A DNA stretch of 64,000 bases from the NCBI GenBank assembly GCA_033584155.1, contig CP138355.1, forward strand, positions 1,937,501 through 2,001,500, given 5' to 3'. Position numbers and translations under genes: made by a program. Positions 25,375-34,892 of the stretch are shown here, piece after piece (positions within the stretch are counted from its first letter, which is position 1; each line of letters begins with the position of its first letter). Under the pieces are notes generated by a model that searched no databases, was not told where the DNA came from, and saw only the letters and a program-made list of their open reading frames with translations. The DNA comes from Candidatus Electrothrix scaldis (GTDB taxonomy: Bacteria; Desulfobacterota; Desulfobulbia; Desulfobulbales; Desulfobulbaceae).

Positions 25375-28300
25375 ATGAATTCATCGTTGATAGCCATTAT
25401 TGGTATGGCCTGCCATTATCCAGGAGCTCAGGATCTTCTCACCTTTTGGGAGAATATTTTGACAAGGCGGCGCCAGTTTCGTCCGCTTCCTGATTCCCGT
25501 TTACCTGCCTCCCTGTATTACGATGCTGACCCTGCTGCCCTAGATAAAACCTATTGCCGGAAAGCTGGCTTGATTGATGGCCTGCATTTTGATCCGGCCA
25601 AGTATCGTATTCCCCGTTCCACCTTTGACTCCGCAGATATAGTTCATTGGCTGGCATTGAAGGTTGCTTTGGCCTCGCTGGACGATGCTGGCTTTAAAAA
25701 AGAATCAGTGCCCAAAGAGAAGACAGGGGTGGTACTTGGTAATACTCTGACTGGTGAATATTCCCGTTCCGAGGGGTTACGCCTCAGATGGCCTTTTGTC
25801 CGGCGGGTATTGGAGAAAACAGCCCTGGAAAAAGGTTTGTCTGCGGAGCAGAGTGCTGAACTGATACGGACCGCAGAGGCATATTATAAATCGGTTTTCA
25901 CCCCGATAACCGAGGATACCTTGGCTGGAGCTCTCTCTAATACCATTGCTGGCAGGATCTGTAATTATCTTGATTTGCACGGCGGTGGCTACACGGTTGA
26001 TGGGGCCTGCTCCTCGTCGATCATTGCTGCGGCAACCGCAGCAACTCATTTGGTCAATGGAGATTTAGACCTCGCTCTGGCTGGAGGGGTAGATATCAGT
26101 CTGGATACCTTTGAATTGGTCGGGTTTGCCAAGACAGCTGCCTTGACCAACGAGGATATGCGGGTTTATGATCGCAGGGCCAAGGGCTTTATTCCTGGGG
26201 AAGGTTGCGGTTTCGTGGTCATGAAACGTCTTGAGGACGCTGTTGCTGATGGGGATTATGTCTATGCTGTGCTGCACGGCTGGGGCATTTCGTCGGATGG
26301 AAAAGGCGGGTTAACTGCCCCGAATGCTCAAGGGCAAGCCAAGGCTTTGCAACGGGCCTATGAACGGGCTGCCTGGGATATACATGATCTTGATTTCATC
26401 GAGGGGCATGGGACCGGCACAGCTGTTGGTGATAAGACAGAGCTGGAAGGGATTGCTCTGGCAATGAATACAATGAATACGATGAAGAGGGATAACGATG
26501 TAGGGGCACGGCGTGCCGTGCCCCCAGGGGAATCGCTCCGCCGTTGCGGAATGACCTCCCTCAAATCACTCATCGGGCATACCAAGGCGGCCTCAGGGAT
26601 AGGGGCCTTGATTAAGACTGTGATTGCCCTGAATCAGCGCATTTTGCCTCCGCTAGCCAATTGTTTTGATCCTAATCCTGTTTTTGCGGGAAAAGCAAGC
26701 GCTCTCTATCCGCTTTTGCATGGAGAAATCTGCTCTCCTCGGTCGGTCTTACGGGCTGGCGTTTCCGGGATGGGCTTTGGTGGTATTAACTCACACCTAG
26801 CTTTAGCCTCCGGCGATCCTCCCGCGCCCAAACTTATCCCGGCGGTTCGCGAACAGAAGCTGTTGGCGGATTATCAGTACACAGAGCTTTTTATTTTCAG
26901 TGCCCCTACAGTAAAGGATTTGCTGGCAAGGGTACAAGCCGCTGAAGATCTTGCGCGAAATATTTGTGAAGGCGAACGAGCGGACTTGGCAGCCTATTTT
27001 GCAGCTCTCTATGGGCAGGAGAAGAGCTGTGGCCCTGTCCGGGCCGCTGTGACGGCAGGGACGCCTGAGGCCCTGCTGGACGCTCTTGCCGAGATTGGTC
27101 GTATTCTGCGCACCTCTCCTCTGCAAGCGCAGCAAATGATCGTGCGGCCTAAATCAGGTGTCTGCATCGGTAATGATGTGCAGGAGCACCGGCTTGGTTT
27201 TCTCTTTCCCGGCCAGGGATCACAGAGAATCAATATGGGGTACAGGCTTGTTCAGCGCTATGATTGGGCTGAGCAGCTTGTAAGGAAGATGGAAAAAGTT
27301 CTTGCATGGCCTGAAGGGCAGCAGCTGAGCGATTTTATCTTTTATCCGCTGGAAAGGGCTCATGGTCCAGCGCAAATTGCAGGCTGGCGAAAGCAGCTGA
27401 AACAAACAGAGATCGCGCAACCTGCCCTTTGTTTGGTGTCTATGCTTCAGTTACGCCAGCTGGAGCGGCTTGGTATTCGGCCTGATGCTGTTGGTGGACA
27501 CAGTCTTGGTGAGCTCACGGCATTTTATGCTGCTGGAGCATATTCCTCAGAGGAATTGATCCGTTTTGCTGCGCTGCGTGGGCAGGCCATGTCGCCGGGA
27601 CTGGAACAGGCCGGGACTATGGCAGGGCTTGCCTGTTCAGCCACCCGAGCCCAGGCACTGCTCGATAAAGGGAAAGGGTATGCAGTGGTGGCTAACAAGA
27701 ACAGTCCCTCGCAAACTGTTATCTCCGGGGAGGCCTCCTGTATTGAGTGGGTCTGCCGTTATGCCGAGGAGCAGGGAATTCAGGCCATTCCTCTTCCGGT
27801 CGCCAATGCCTTTCACTCACGCTTTGTTCGTCAGGCCGCGCAGGTACTGGCCGAGTCCCGAATCCTTCCTGAATACCCCCCAAAAATAACCACAGCATTA
27901 TTCAGCGGCCTGCAAGGTGGAAGGATTGATGCAGAGTGCAATCTCTGGCAGCATTTTGCCGAACAGGTGGTCTCGCCGGTGGATTTTATTACCTTGGTCC
28001 AGGACATGAGCAAGGACTGCGACCTGCTTCTGGAGGTAGGGCCAGGCAAGGTGCTGAGCGGTCTTGCTCGCACTATCATTGCAGCGAGTAATGAGGAAGA
28101 CGTCCCGTCCTGTTTTCCCCTGGAAACAGAGCCCGAGCAGGACAAGGATCTCCATCATTTTTTGGCTAGGTATTTTGTGCAGGGGGGAAACGTCAAGTGG
28201 CAGGCATTGTATGAGGACAGATTGATTCGTCCTTTTACTCCGGTGGATGAGCGTGTTTTTCTCACCAATCCCTGCGAACGGCCCTTTCCCGAGCAAGAGG

Positions 28301-31300
28301 AGGGGCTTGCTTCTCCTCTTTTTTCTTCAGGACTATTGGGGGGCGGAAAGGCTGAGCGTGTTCTGGCTAAATATGCCGGGATTCCGCAGGAAAAATTAGC
28401 GTCCTACCTGGAACGACGGGGTCGCTTTCTTGGAGGGATGATCCGGGTGGATCTTGAGAATATGGCTTCTCTGAAGGGAAAGCCTATACTTGAGCCTTAT
28501 GAACTTCCTGAAACTTCAGAGGCCTCAGAGAGTTTGCAAAAGCACATCCCTTCCTCTTCTGACCAATCCCTGATTGAGAAGCCGCTTGCAAAAGATGAGT
28601 TGCGTGATACTCATCCGTCTCAAGAAAAAGAAGAAAGCCCTGTCACATTACTGATTAATCTCATTGAAGAACGAACTGGTTTTCCACCGGAAAGCCTGTC
28701 TATGGATCTGCGCCTGTTGGATGATCTCAATCTTGATTCCATAAAGGCAGCAGAGTTGATTGCAGAGGCCGCGCATCGTGCTGGTGTGTCAGCAGCGCAG
28801 TTGAATATTGCTGAATATGCCAATGCTACCTTGCAAGAGGTGAGCGATCTTCTTGGGAAAGAGGATCCATATCCTGATAAACAGGTTGTTCAGGGGGAGT
28901 CCTCACGTTATCCTGGCTGGGTTCGTGATTTCACCTTGCAATATCTCCCGGAGCCTTTGCCTGCTGCACAGCTTGATGGGCAGGAAATATTGCGACAAGG
29001 TGAGGAGGTGTTGATTCTCTTTGAGCCTGCTGAGCAGGAGCTTGCAGAGCAACTGCAACATGCCTTGCAACCTATTACTTCTGAGGTACAACTTGTTTCT
29101 TTCCCAGAGGCACGCCAGTCCCTTGCCTCCCTACTCAACCGCTTTGCCTGGGTTGTAGCTCTCTTACCGCATCAAGACAAAGATGAAATGCTCGGACAGC
29201 AGGGCTTACTTGAGCATGTCACCAGATTGCACACAATCGTTTCTTCTGCTTTCCACAGCGCCGCCTCAGAGAATCCCTTATTGGCTGTAGTACAGTTTGC
29301 TGATGGTTTTTTTGGTGAAGGGGCTGAGGCCGTGGATAGCAGGCGCTGTTCAGCCAAGGCCCTGGCTGCCAGTCTTCATCTTGAGCAGCCCGATCTCCGG
29401 GTAAGGGTGCTTGATTTTGCACCGCAAGTCCCTGTGGCTCAACTCTGTGCATTTATAATGGCCGAGTTGCGTACCCCTGGGCAATATGCAGCTGTCGGCT
29501 ATGCCGCAGATCAGGTTCGCCGGGTTCCTCGTCCTGTATTACGCAATATTACGGCTGATCAACCGAGGACCATCCGATGGTCGCCAAAAGATGTGGTGTT
29601 GGCGACTGGTGGGGCAAAGGGCATTACCGCAGAATGCGTGTTGGCCTTTGCCCGTTCCTCAGGGGTCCAGTTGGCCTTGGTCGGTAGTTCTTCTCCAGCA
29701 CTGCGTAATGAGCAGCATGATGAGATTCTTCACACCTTGAAGCGGGCGAATGAAGCAGGGCTTTTTGCCCATTATTACCAATGTGATGTCACAGATGCCG
29801 AGGCCGTGCGAAGGCTTGTTCATCAGGTAGAGAAAGAGCAGGGACGAATCACCGGCGTTATTCATGGGAGCGCTCTGAATCGACCAGCTGACCTGCGCAG
29901 TGTATCAGTTGAGCAGGCCCTGGATGAGATCAGCCCTAAAGTTGTTGGTGCAATGAATCTCTGTGAGGCCCTGCAGGCCAATCCTCCGCGACTGTTCATG
30001 GCTTTTTCTTCTATCATTGGCATATCCGGGATGCGGCATAACGGCTGGTACGGATTTTCTAATGAGATTTTGCATCGCTTTTTACGGCAATATGCTCAGG
30101 AAGAGTCTGCTACGGCTATCCTCAGTATTGCCTATAGCATCTGGGACGAGGTTGGAATGGGGGTCAGGATGGGCAGCACCTCCTGGCTGGCAAAGATGGG
30201 GATAGAGGCTCTGTCTGCTCAACAGGGGACCTCCCATTTTCTTCGGCTTGCCACCCATGACCCTGGTACGGATCAGGTTATTGTCACGGCAAGAACAGCA
30301 GGTCTGGATACCTTTTTTCCGCAGAGTCCAGCATTGCCGGAAGGATTACGCTTTATTGACAAGCTTATGGTCTATCAACCAGGGGTTGAAATTGCCACCA
30401 GAACACGGCTGACCCTGGAAGATGATCCCTATATCCGAGATCATTGTTGGCGCGGCACCTATCTTTTTCCTCTGGTTTTTGGGCTTGAAGCAATGGCCCA
30501 GGCAGTGCGGGTGATTACCGGGAAGGTCTGTTTTGATACGGTATGCATAGAGGATATCGAATTGGCCCGACCTGTCATTATCTCCGAGGAAAAGGGAGAA
30601 GAAATCGAGATTCATGCCTTAGTTCTGGAGTCAGATCATCTTCGTCCTGGCCTTGCGGTGCAGGTGCAGATACGGACAGCGCAGACCGATTTCAGCAGAG
30701 AGCATTTTTCGGCAACATTTATTTTTCGAGATGACAGCCCCGCAGCCGAGCTGGAGGTTCCTGAGCAGCTTGTCCCGCTTGACCTTGACCCCAAGCTTGA
30801 TTTGTATAAAGAGGATCTGCTTTTTCAAGGCCCTTTGTATCAGAGAATTCAGAATGTTTTTCAGTTGACCTCCAGTACCTGTGTTTTTTCAGCAGCAACG
30901 AGCGATTCTGTAAATGATTCTGCAAATGATTCTGCAAACGATTCTGTAGAAATGGGAGAGCAGGACTGGATACTCGGGAATCCTTTTCTGCGAGATGCCC
31001 TCTTGCAATCAGGGCAGCTTCCTCTTCCTCAGGATCTCTGCCTCCCCGCTCGTATTCAGCGCATTGAACGTTTCTCGACAAGTGTCCGTCACCAGGGAAT
31101 TGTGCTGGGAAAGGCCCTTATTGAAGAGCATACAGATAAATACATTGCAGGAACAGTGACCTTCTTTAATGAGCAGGGGCAGGTCTTTGAACGGATGAGT
31201 GGTTATCGCGCTCAGATTATTGATCAAAGAGAGGGTAATCCGACAGCAGAGGATTTTGTTTCTCCGGGCCAGCGTGATCACAGCATCATGCAGGAGAAGT

Positions 31301-32949
31301 TGAAGCAACGAGATGCCCTCTTGCCCTCTCAATGTATGCTCCCCAGGCTCAGTTCAAATTTTATTCCGAGACTGCAGAAGCTTGGTCGGGATGAGCGGAG
31401 GAAAAAAGAGCTGCCTTTTATCAGAGAGACATTGGCGCCCTTGCTGCATGCCTCTGATGGTCGTATTGAGATTTCCTGGTCACAGGAAGGGAAGCCCTCT
31501 CTGGCTATTCCTACTGACGCAGGGGTGCATTTTTCCCTGAGCCATAATCAGGGGACGATTATCTGTACGGCAGGGCGGGGGCCGCAAGGCTGTGATCTTG
31601 AAACGGTATCCACGCGCGAAAAAGAAGAATGGCTTGTTTTGCTTGGTGAAGGAAGCAAGTCTCTTCTTGCCTCTCTGACCAAGCAGGGAGATAGTTTGTC
31701 CAGGGCCGGAACCCGGTTGTGGAGTACTCTGGAGGCCCTTTTTAAGGCCTTAGCTCTTCACCCTGATGCGGGCATGCTGCGTATTTCCGAGAGCCAGGAG
31801 GATGCGGTGCTTTTTCTTTACGAAGATTTTTGTGTTCTCACCTTTCCTGTGCAGTTGACCCTGCGTGGCGAGCGAATGTTAGCCTTTGTCATTCCTGAAA
31901 AATGTCGTAATATTGCTATCTCTGATCAGGTTCCGGTATCGGGTAATACCGATGCCTGGCCGAATAAGGTGGGCAGTTTTACCCATGAGTTTACAACAAC
32001 TTTTTTAGAGGGCAGGGGGCCAAGCGGGAAGGTTTATTTTACCAATATTCCTGTGTGGATGGGGGAGTTGAGAGAACTGGCCTTACTGCCCATAGCTGAG
32101 CATCTTGTGCGGGATATGAAAAGCGGGCAATGGGGCATGGTGACAAACAGGTCCTTTTTCGCTGTTGATCAACTGCTGGATAGCTATGAGGATGTGATTG
32201 GTGAGGTTCGTTTGCTGGAAGATACCGATCTGGAAAAATCCTTTCTTTCCTTGGCGTTTAAGTGGTTCAAGAAACAGGAGGATGGGAGCTTGGTTCAGGC
32301 GGTTTCTGGGCGACTTGCGACCACTTGGGTCAAGGTTCAGGGGCATGGCAATGTGCAGGCGGCGACTTTACCCGAGTATTTTACCTCATACCTGGAAAAG
32401 TTGTCTCTCTCTCCTGATGATTCCGAACCTCCGGGGAAGAATAGGCACCCTTTCTTTGCTCAGGCAACACCGCTCTTCTCAGCAAGTGTTTCAACGAGAA
32501 AACAATACATGTTGCAGCAGCAGCAGTTTCTTACCTCCAGGGAGGATTCCAATCTGGTGGGCAATATTTACTTTTCGAATTACTATGCCTGGCAGGCAAG
32601 GGTCCGGGATCGGTATCTGGTGACCCAACTACCTCAGATAGCTTCCCAATATCTTGATAAGGATTTTGTCTGCGTGCATGCAGAGGTTCATCATCTGCAA
32701 GAGGCAATGCCTTTTGAGACCATAGAGGTTTCGATGTATCTTTACAAGCTCTTTGAGGAAGGATTTGTTTTTTATTTTGAATATTATACCATTGATGAGC
32801 AGGGAGAGAGAGGGCGGAAACTGGCCCACGGGCAGCACGGTGTAGTATGGGCTTCATGCGTACATCGGAAGCATGGGGAAATTCATCCAGAAAAGATGCC
32901 TGATGAGTATTTATGGCATGTCATGGAACAGATAAAGGATGCCGAATGA
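25375..32949 (+). CDS. Iterative type I PKS, enediyne-PKSE-like, with fused hot-dog thioesterases
   Basis: 2524 residues. KS: Cys212 in VDGACSSS, His345 in EGHGTGTAVGD, His402 in KSLIGHTKAA. AT: Ser710 in GGHSLGELTAF. ACP: Ser1122 in LNLDSIKAAEL, the DSIK form typical of PKSE and PUFA synthases. KR: Rossmann motif ATGGAKGI near 1410 and a Tyr in HNGWYGFSNEIL. DH: His1690 in IRDHCWRGTYLFP. Phosphopantetheinyl transferase: Asp2074/Glu2076 in GCDLETVS and Glu2120/Lys2124 in WSTLEALFKAL. This order is exactly that of PKSE enzymes. After it follow two hot-dog domains; the second (SNLVGNIYFSNYYAWQARVR, about 2393-2510) matches the separate enediyne thioesterases. I infer a self-activating polyene synthase that releases its own chain. 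Oddities: a repeat-derived insertion in KS (about residues 363-390) and a 12-bp tandem repeat in the linker around residue 1844. Confidence 0.88.
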   Translation: MNSSLIAIIGMACHYPGAQDLLTFWENILTRRRQFRPLPDSRLPASLYYDADPAALDKTYCRKAGLIDGLHFDPAKYRIPRSTFDSADIVHWLALKVALASLDDAGFKKESVPKEKTGVVLGNTLTGEYSRSEGLRLRWPFVRRVLEKTALEKGLSAEQSAELIRTAEAYYKSVFTPITEDTLAGALSNTIAGRICNYLDLHGGGYTVDGACSSSIIAAATAATHLVNGDLDLALAGGVDISLDTFELVGFAKTAALTNEDMRVYDRRAKGFIPGEGCGFVVMKRLEDAVADGDYVYAVLHGWGISSDGKGGLTAPNAQGQAKALQRAYERAAWDIHDLDFIEGHGTGTAVGDKTELEGIALAMNTMNTMKRDNDVGARRAVPPGESLRRCGMTSLKSLIGHTKAASGIGALIKTVIALNQRILPPLANCFDPNPVFAGKASALYPLLHGEICSPRSVLRAGVSGMGFGGINSHLALASGDPPAPKLIPAVREQKLLADYQYTELFIFSAPTVKDLLARVQAAEDLARNICEGERADLAAYFAALYGQEKSCGPVRAAVTAGTPEALLDALAEIGRILRTSPLQAQQMIVRPKSGVCIGNDVQEHRLGFLFPGQGSQRINMGYRLVQRYDWAEQLVRKMEKVLAWPEGQQLSDFIFYPLERAHGPAQIAGWRKQLKQTEIAQPALCLVSMLQLRQLERLGIRPDAVGGHSLGELTAFYAAGAYSSEELIRFAALRGQAMSPGLEQAGTMAGLACSATRAQALLDKGKGYAVVANKNSPSQTVISGEASCIEWVCRYAEEQGIQAIPLPVANAFHSRFVRQAAQVLAESRILPEYPPKITTALFSGLQGGRIDAECNLWQHFAEQVVSPVDFITLVQDMSKDCDLLLEVGPGKVLSGLARTIIAASNEEDVPSCFPLETEPEQDKDLHHFLARYFVQGGNVKWQALYEDRLIRPFTPVDERVFLTNPCERPFPEQEEGLASPLFSSGLLGGGKAERVLAKYAGIPQEKLASYLERRGRFLGGMIRVDLENMASLKGKPILEPYELPETSEASESLQKHIPSSSDQSLIEKPLAKDELRDTHPSQEKEESPVTLLINLIEERTGFPPESLSMDLRLLDDLNLDSIKAAELIAEAAHRAGVSAAQLNIAEYANATLQEVSDLLGKEDPYPDKQVVQGESSRYPGWVRDFTLQYLPEPLPAAQLDGQEILRQGEEVLILFEPAEQELAEQLQHALQPITSEVQLVSFPEARQSLASLLNRFAWVVALLPHQDKDEMLGQQGLLEHVTRLHTIVSSAFHSAASENPLLAVVQFADGFFGEGAEAVDSRRCSAKALAASLHLEQPDLRVRVLDFAPQVPVAQLCAFIMAELRTPGQYAAVGYAADQVRRVPRPVLRNITADQPRTIRWSPKDVVLATGGAKGITAECVLAFARSSGVQLALVGSSSPALRNEQHDEILHTLKRANEAGLFAHYYQCDVTDAEAVRRLVHQVEKEQGRITGVIHGSALNRPADLRSVSVEQALDEISPKVVGAMNLCEALQANPPRLFMAFSSIIGISGMRHNGWYGFSNEILHRFLRQYAQEESATAILSIAYSIWDEVGMGVRMGSTSWLAKMGIEALSAQQGTSHFLRLATHDPGTDQVIVTARTAGLDTFFPQSPALPEGLRFIDKLMVYQPGVEIATRTRLTLEDDPYIRDHCWRGTYLFPLVFGLEAMAQAVRVITGKVCFDTVCIEDIELARPVIISEEKGEEIEIHALVLESDHLRPGLAVQVQIRTAQTDFSREHFSATFIFRDDSPAAELEVPEQLVPLDLDPKLDLYKEDLLFQGPLYQRIQNVFQLTSSTCVFSAATSDSVNDSANDSANDSVEMGEQDWILGNPFLRDALLQSGQLPLPQDLCLPARIQRIERFSTSVRHQGIVLGKALIEEHTDKYIAGTVTFFNEQGQVFERMSGYRAQIIDQREGNPTAEDFVSPGQRDHSIMQEKLKQRDALLPSQCMLPRLSSNFIPRLQKLGRDERRKKELPFIRETLAPLLHASDGRIEISWSQEGKPSLAIPTDAGVHFSLSHNQGTIICTAGRGPQGCDLETVSTREKEEWLVLLGEGSKSLLASLTKQGDSLSRAGTRLWSTLEALFKALALHPDAGMLRISESQEDAVLFLYEDFCVLTFPVQLTLRGERMLAFVIPEKCRNIAISDQVPVSGNTDAWPNKVGSFTHEFTTTFLEGRGPSGKVYFTNIPVWMGELRELALLPIAEHLVRDMKSGQWGMVTNRSFFAVDQLLDSYEDVIGEVRLLEDTDLEKSFLSLAFKWFKKQEDGSLVQAVSGRLATTWVKVQGHGNVQAATLPEYFTSYLEKLSLSPDDSEPPGKNRHPFFAQATPLFSASVSTRKQYMLQQQQFLTSREDSNLVGNIYFSNYYAWQARVRDRYLVTQLPQIASQYLDKDFVCVHAEVHHLQEAMPFETIEVSMYLYKLFEEGFVFYFEYYTIDEQGERGRKLAHGQHGVVWASCVHRKHGEIHPEKMPDEYLWHVMEQIKDAE
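26500..26525. repeat. GTAGGGGC palindrome inserted in frame into the KS domain
   Basis: GTAGGGGCACGGC followed by GTGCCGTGCCCCC is a nearly perfect palindrome with the same tip as the repeats at 4993 and 23811. It is translated as part of VGARRAVPPGESL between the two catalytic histidines of the ketosynthase. It is preceded by a small ATGAATACA/ATGAATACG duplication (MNTMNTM). Confidence 0.8.
30904..30951 (+). repeat. 12-bp tandem repeat in PKS linker
   Basis: Four units of GATTCTGYAAAT or close variants encode DSVNDSANDSANDSVE. They lie in a surface linker of the DH region, so length variation would be tolerated. Confidence 0.85.
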
Positions 32950-34889
32950 CAAGCAGTCCTGAAGAAACCCTCCAGCAGGTCTTTGGTTTTGAGAGCTTTC
33001 TGCCAGGTCAGGAGCAGGTTATTTCTGCTGTCCTGGCTGGTCGTTCAGCCTTGGCCATTTTTCCCACAGGGCAGGGGAAGAGCCTCTGTTATCAGTTGCC
33101 AGCTCTTCATCTTCCCGGTTTGACCCTTGTGGTCTCGCCGCTCATGGCCCTGATGAAGGATCAGGTGGATTTCCTGGTCAGGAAAGGGATTCCTGCTGCC
33201 CGCCTGGATTCCTCTTTGGATTTCAATCAGGTCAATGCCGTCTATGAGCAACTGCAAGAGAATGCATTGAAGTTGCTCTATGTCGCCCCGGAGCGTTTTG
33301 CCAATGAACGCTTTGTGGGGCTGGTTTCCCGGCTTCACCTCTCCCTGCTGGTCATTGATGAGGCCCATTGCATCTCCGAATGGGGACATAACTTCCGTCC
33401 TGATTATCTCAAGCTGGCTGAATTAGCTCAGACCTTTGCCGTGCCCGCTGTCCTGAGCCTGACTGCCACCGCCACGCCTCAGGTGGCAGCAGATATTTGC
33501 CGAAGTTTTACCATTGCAGAGGCAGATTGTGTCCAGACTGGATTTTATCGCCCAAATCTCACTCTATGCTTTGAGCCTGCTGAAGAGCCGGATCAGGCCT
33601 TGGTGCGTTGCCTGCACGATCTGCATAAGCAGCAGGAGAGCGGGGCTTTAGGGCCGAGTATTGTCTACGTGACCCAACAGGAGACCGCAATGCGGGTGGC
33701 GCAGCTGCTTGCCAAGGCAGGCTTTTCAGTCAAACCGTATCATGCCGGTATAAAGGACGAGCAGCGCCAGGAAATCCAGGATTGGTTTATGAGTTCGGAT
33801 GAGGCCATTGTGGTTGCCACCATTGCCTTTGGCATGGGGATTGACAAAAGTAATATCCGCTCGGTTATTCATTATAATCTGCCAAAGAGCCTGGAAAATT
33901 ATTCCCAGGAAATTGGCAGGGCAGGGCGAGACGGTCTGCCATCAAACTGTGTTCTGCTTGGTAACGGTGCAGATTTGCATGTGCTGGAGAATTTTGTCTA
34001 TGGTGACACCCCGGAGCCGGAGCATGTGCGGGCCTTTGTCGATCATATACTCGGGCAGGAGCTCGTCTTCTCCTGCTCTGTCTATGATCTTTCCGGGCAG
34101 TTTGATATGCGGCCCCTGGTGGTAAAGACCTTGCTCACCTATTTGGAGCTTGAAGGAGTGCTACAATCCACAGGACCTTTCTATAGTAGCTATTCGTTCA
34201 AACCCTTGCGGCCTTCTGCGGAAATTCTTCCTCGTTTTGATCCAGAGCGGCAGGCTTTTCTGACAAAACTTCTCTCCTGTGCAGTTCAACAGAAGGTGTG
34301 GTTCTCTATAGATCTTGACGAGGCAGCACAGCGGACCAGTAGCCCCAGAAAACGGGTGATTGCGGCCCTTGATTATCTGGAACAGCAGGGCGATTTGCAG
34401 CTCAAGGTCAGTGGGGCGCGTCTTGGTTTTAGGAGACCGGCGGCTGGACAAGGGGATATTGGCGCGCTCAAGGATGGGCTCGTGCAACGTTTTGCGCAAC
34501 GTGAACGGAGCGATCTGGGTCGTTTGGGACTGGTACTTGATTTAGTCAACCATGCCGGATGCAAGACCTCTTTCCTGCTGCGATATTTTGGTGAGGAACC
34601 AGCAACAGACTGTGGGCATTGCTCGTTTTGTCTGCAAGGAGAAAATGCCTTGATCAGCGCTAAGACGCAAGGAACCGTCGTGGAGCAAGAGCAGCTGATT
34701 GATATCTTGCAGCAGCTACGTGAGGAATACCCTCAGGCCTTGGGGAGCCCACGGCAGGTGACCCGCTTTCTTTGTGGATTATCATCACCTGGTTTGACCA
34801 GGACCAAGTTGAGCAAACATAAGCTGTTCGGAAACTTGGAACAGTATCCTTTTGCAGCGGTTATGGAGTGGGTTAACGCTCATCTTTGA
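32946..34889 (+). CDS. RecQ-family ATP-dependent DNA helicase
   Basis: 647 residues from ATG 32946. The start overlaps the PKS stop (ATGA), so translation is coupled. Motif 0/I is FLPGQEQVISAVLAGRSALA with TGQGKSLCYQLPAL; Ia is LVVSPLMALMKDQV; II is LVIDEAHCISEWGHNFRPDY; III is LSLTATATP; V-VI is IAFGMGIDKSNIRSVIHYN and SYSQEIGRAGRDG-like (YSQEIGRAGRDGLPSN). The zinc-binding region ends in CGHCSFC, then an RQC-like tail (QVTRFLCGLSSPGLTRTKLS). RecQ helicases unwind DNA in repair. There is no obvious functional link with polyketide synthesis, so the coupling is odd. The gene ends three bases before the convergent histidine kinase gene. Confidence 0.93.
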   Translation: MTSSPEETLQQVFGFESFLPGQEQVISAVLAGRSALAIFPTGQGKSLCYQLPALHLPGLTLVVSPLMALMKDQVDFLVRKGIPAARLDSSLDFNQVNAVYEQLQENALKLLYVAPERFANERFVGLVSRLHLSLLVIDEAHCISEWGHNFRPDYLKLAELAQTFAVPAVLSLTATATPQVAADICRSFTIAEADCVQTGFYRPNLTLCFEPAEEPDQALVRCLHDLHKQQESGALGPSIVYVTQQETAMRVAQLLAKAGFSVKPYHAGIKDEQRQEIQDWFMSSDEAIVVATIAFGMGIDKSNIRSVIHYNLPKSLENYSQEIGRAGRDGLPSNCVLLGNGADLHVLENFVYGDTPEPEHVRAFVDHILGQELVFSCSVYDLSGQFDMRPLVVKTLLTYLELEGVLQSTGPFYSSYSFKPLRPSAEILPRFDPERQAFLTKLLSCAVQQKVWFSIDLDEAAQRTSSPRKRVIAALDYLEQQGDLQLKVSGARLGFRRPAAGQGDIGALKDGLVQRFAQRERSDLGRLGLVLDLVNHAGCKTSFLLRYFGEEPATDCGHCSFCLQGENALISAKTQGTVVEQEQLIDILQQLREEYPQALGSPRQVTRFLCGLSSPGLTRTKLSKHKLFGNLEQYPFAAVMEWVNAHL

Positions 34890-34892
34890 GCC

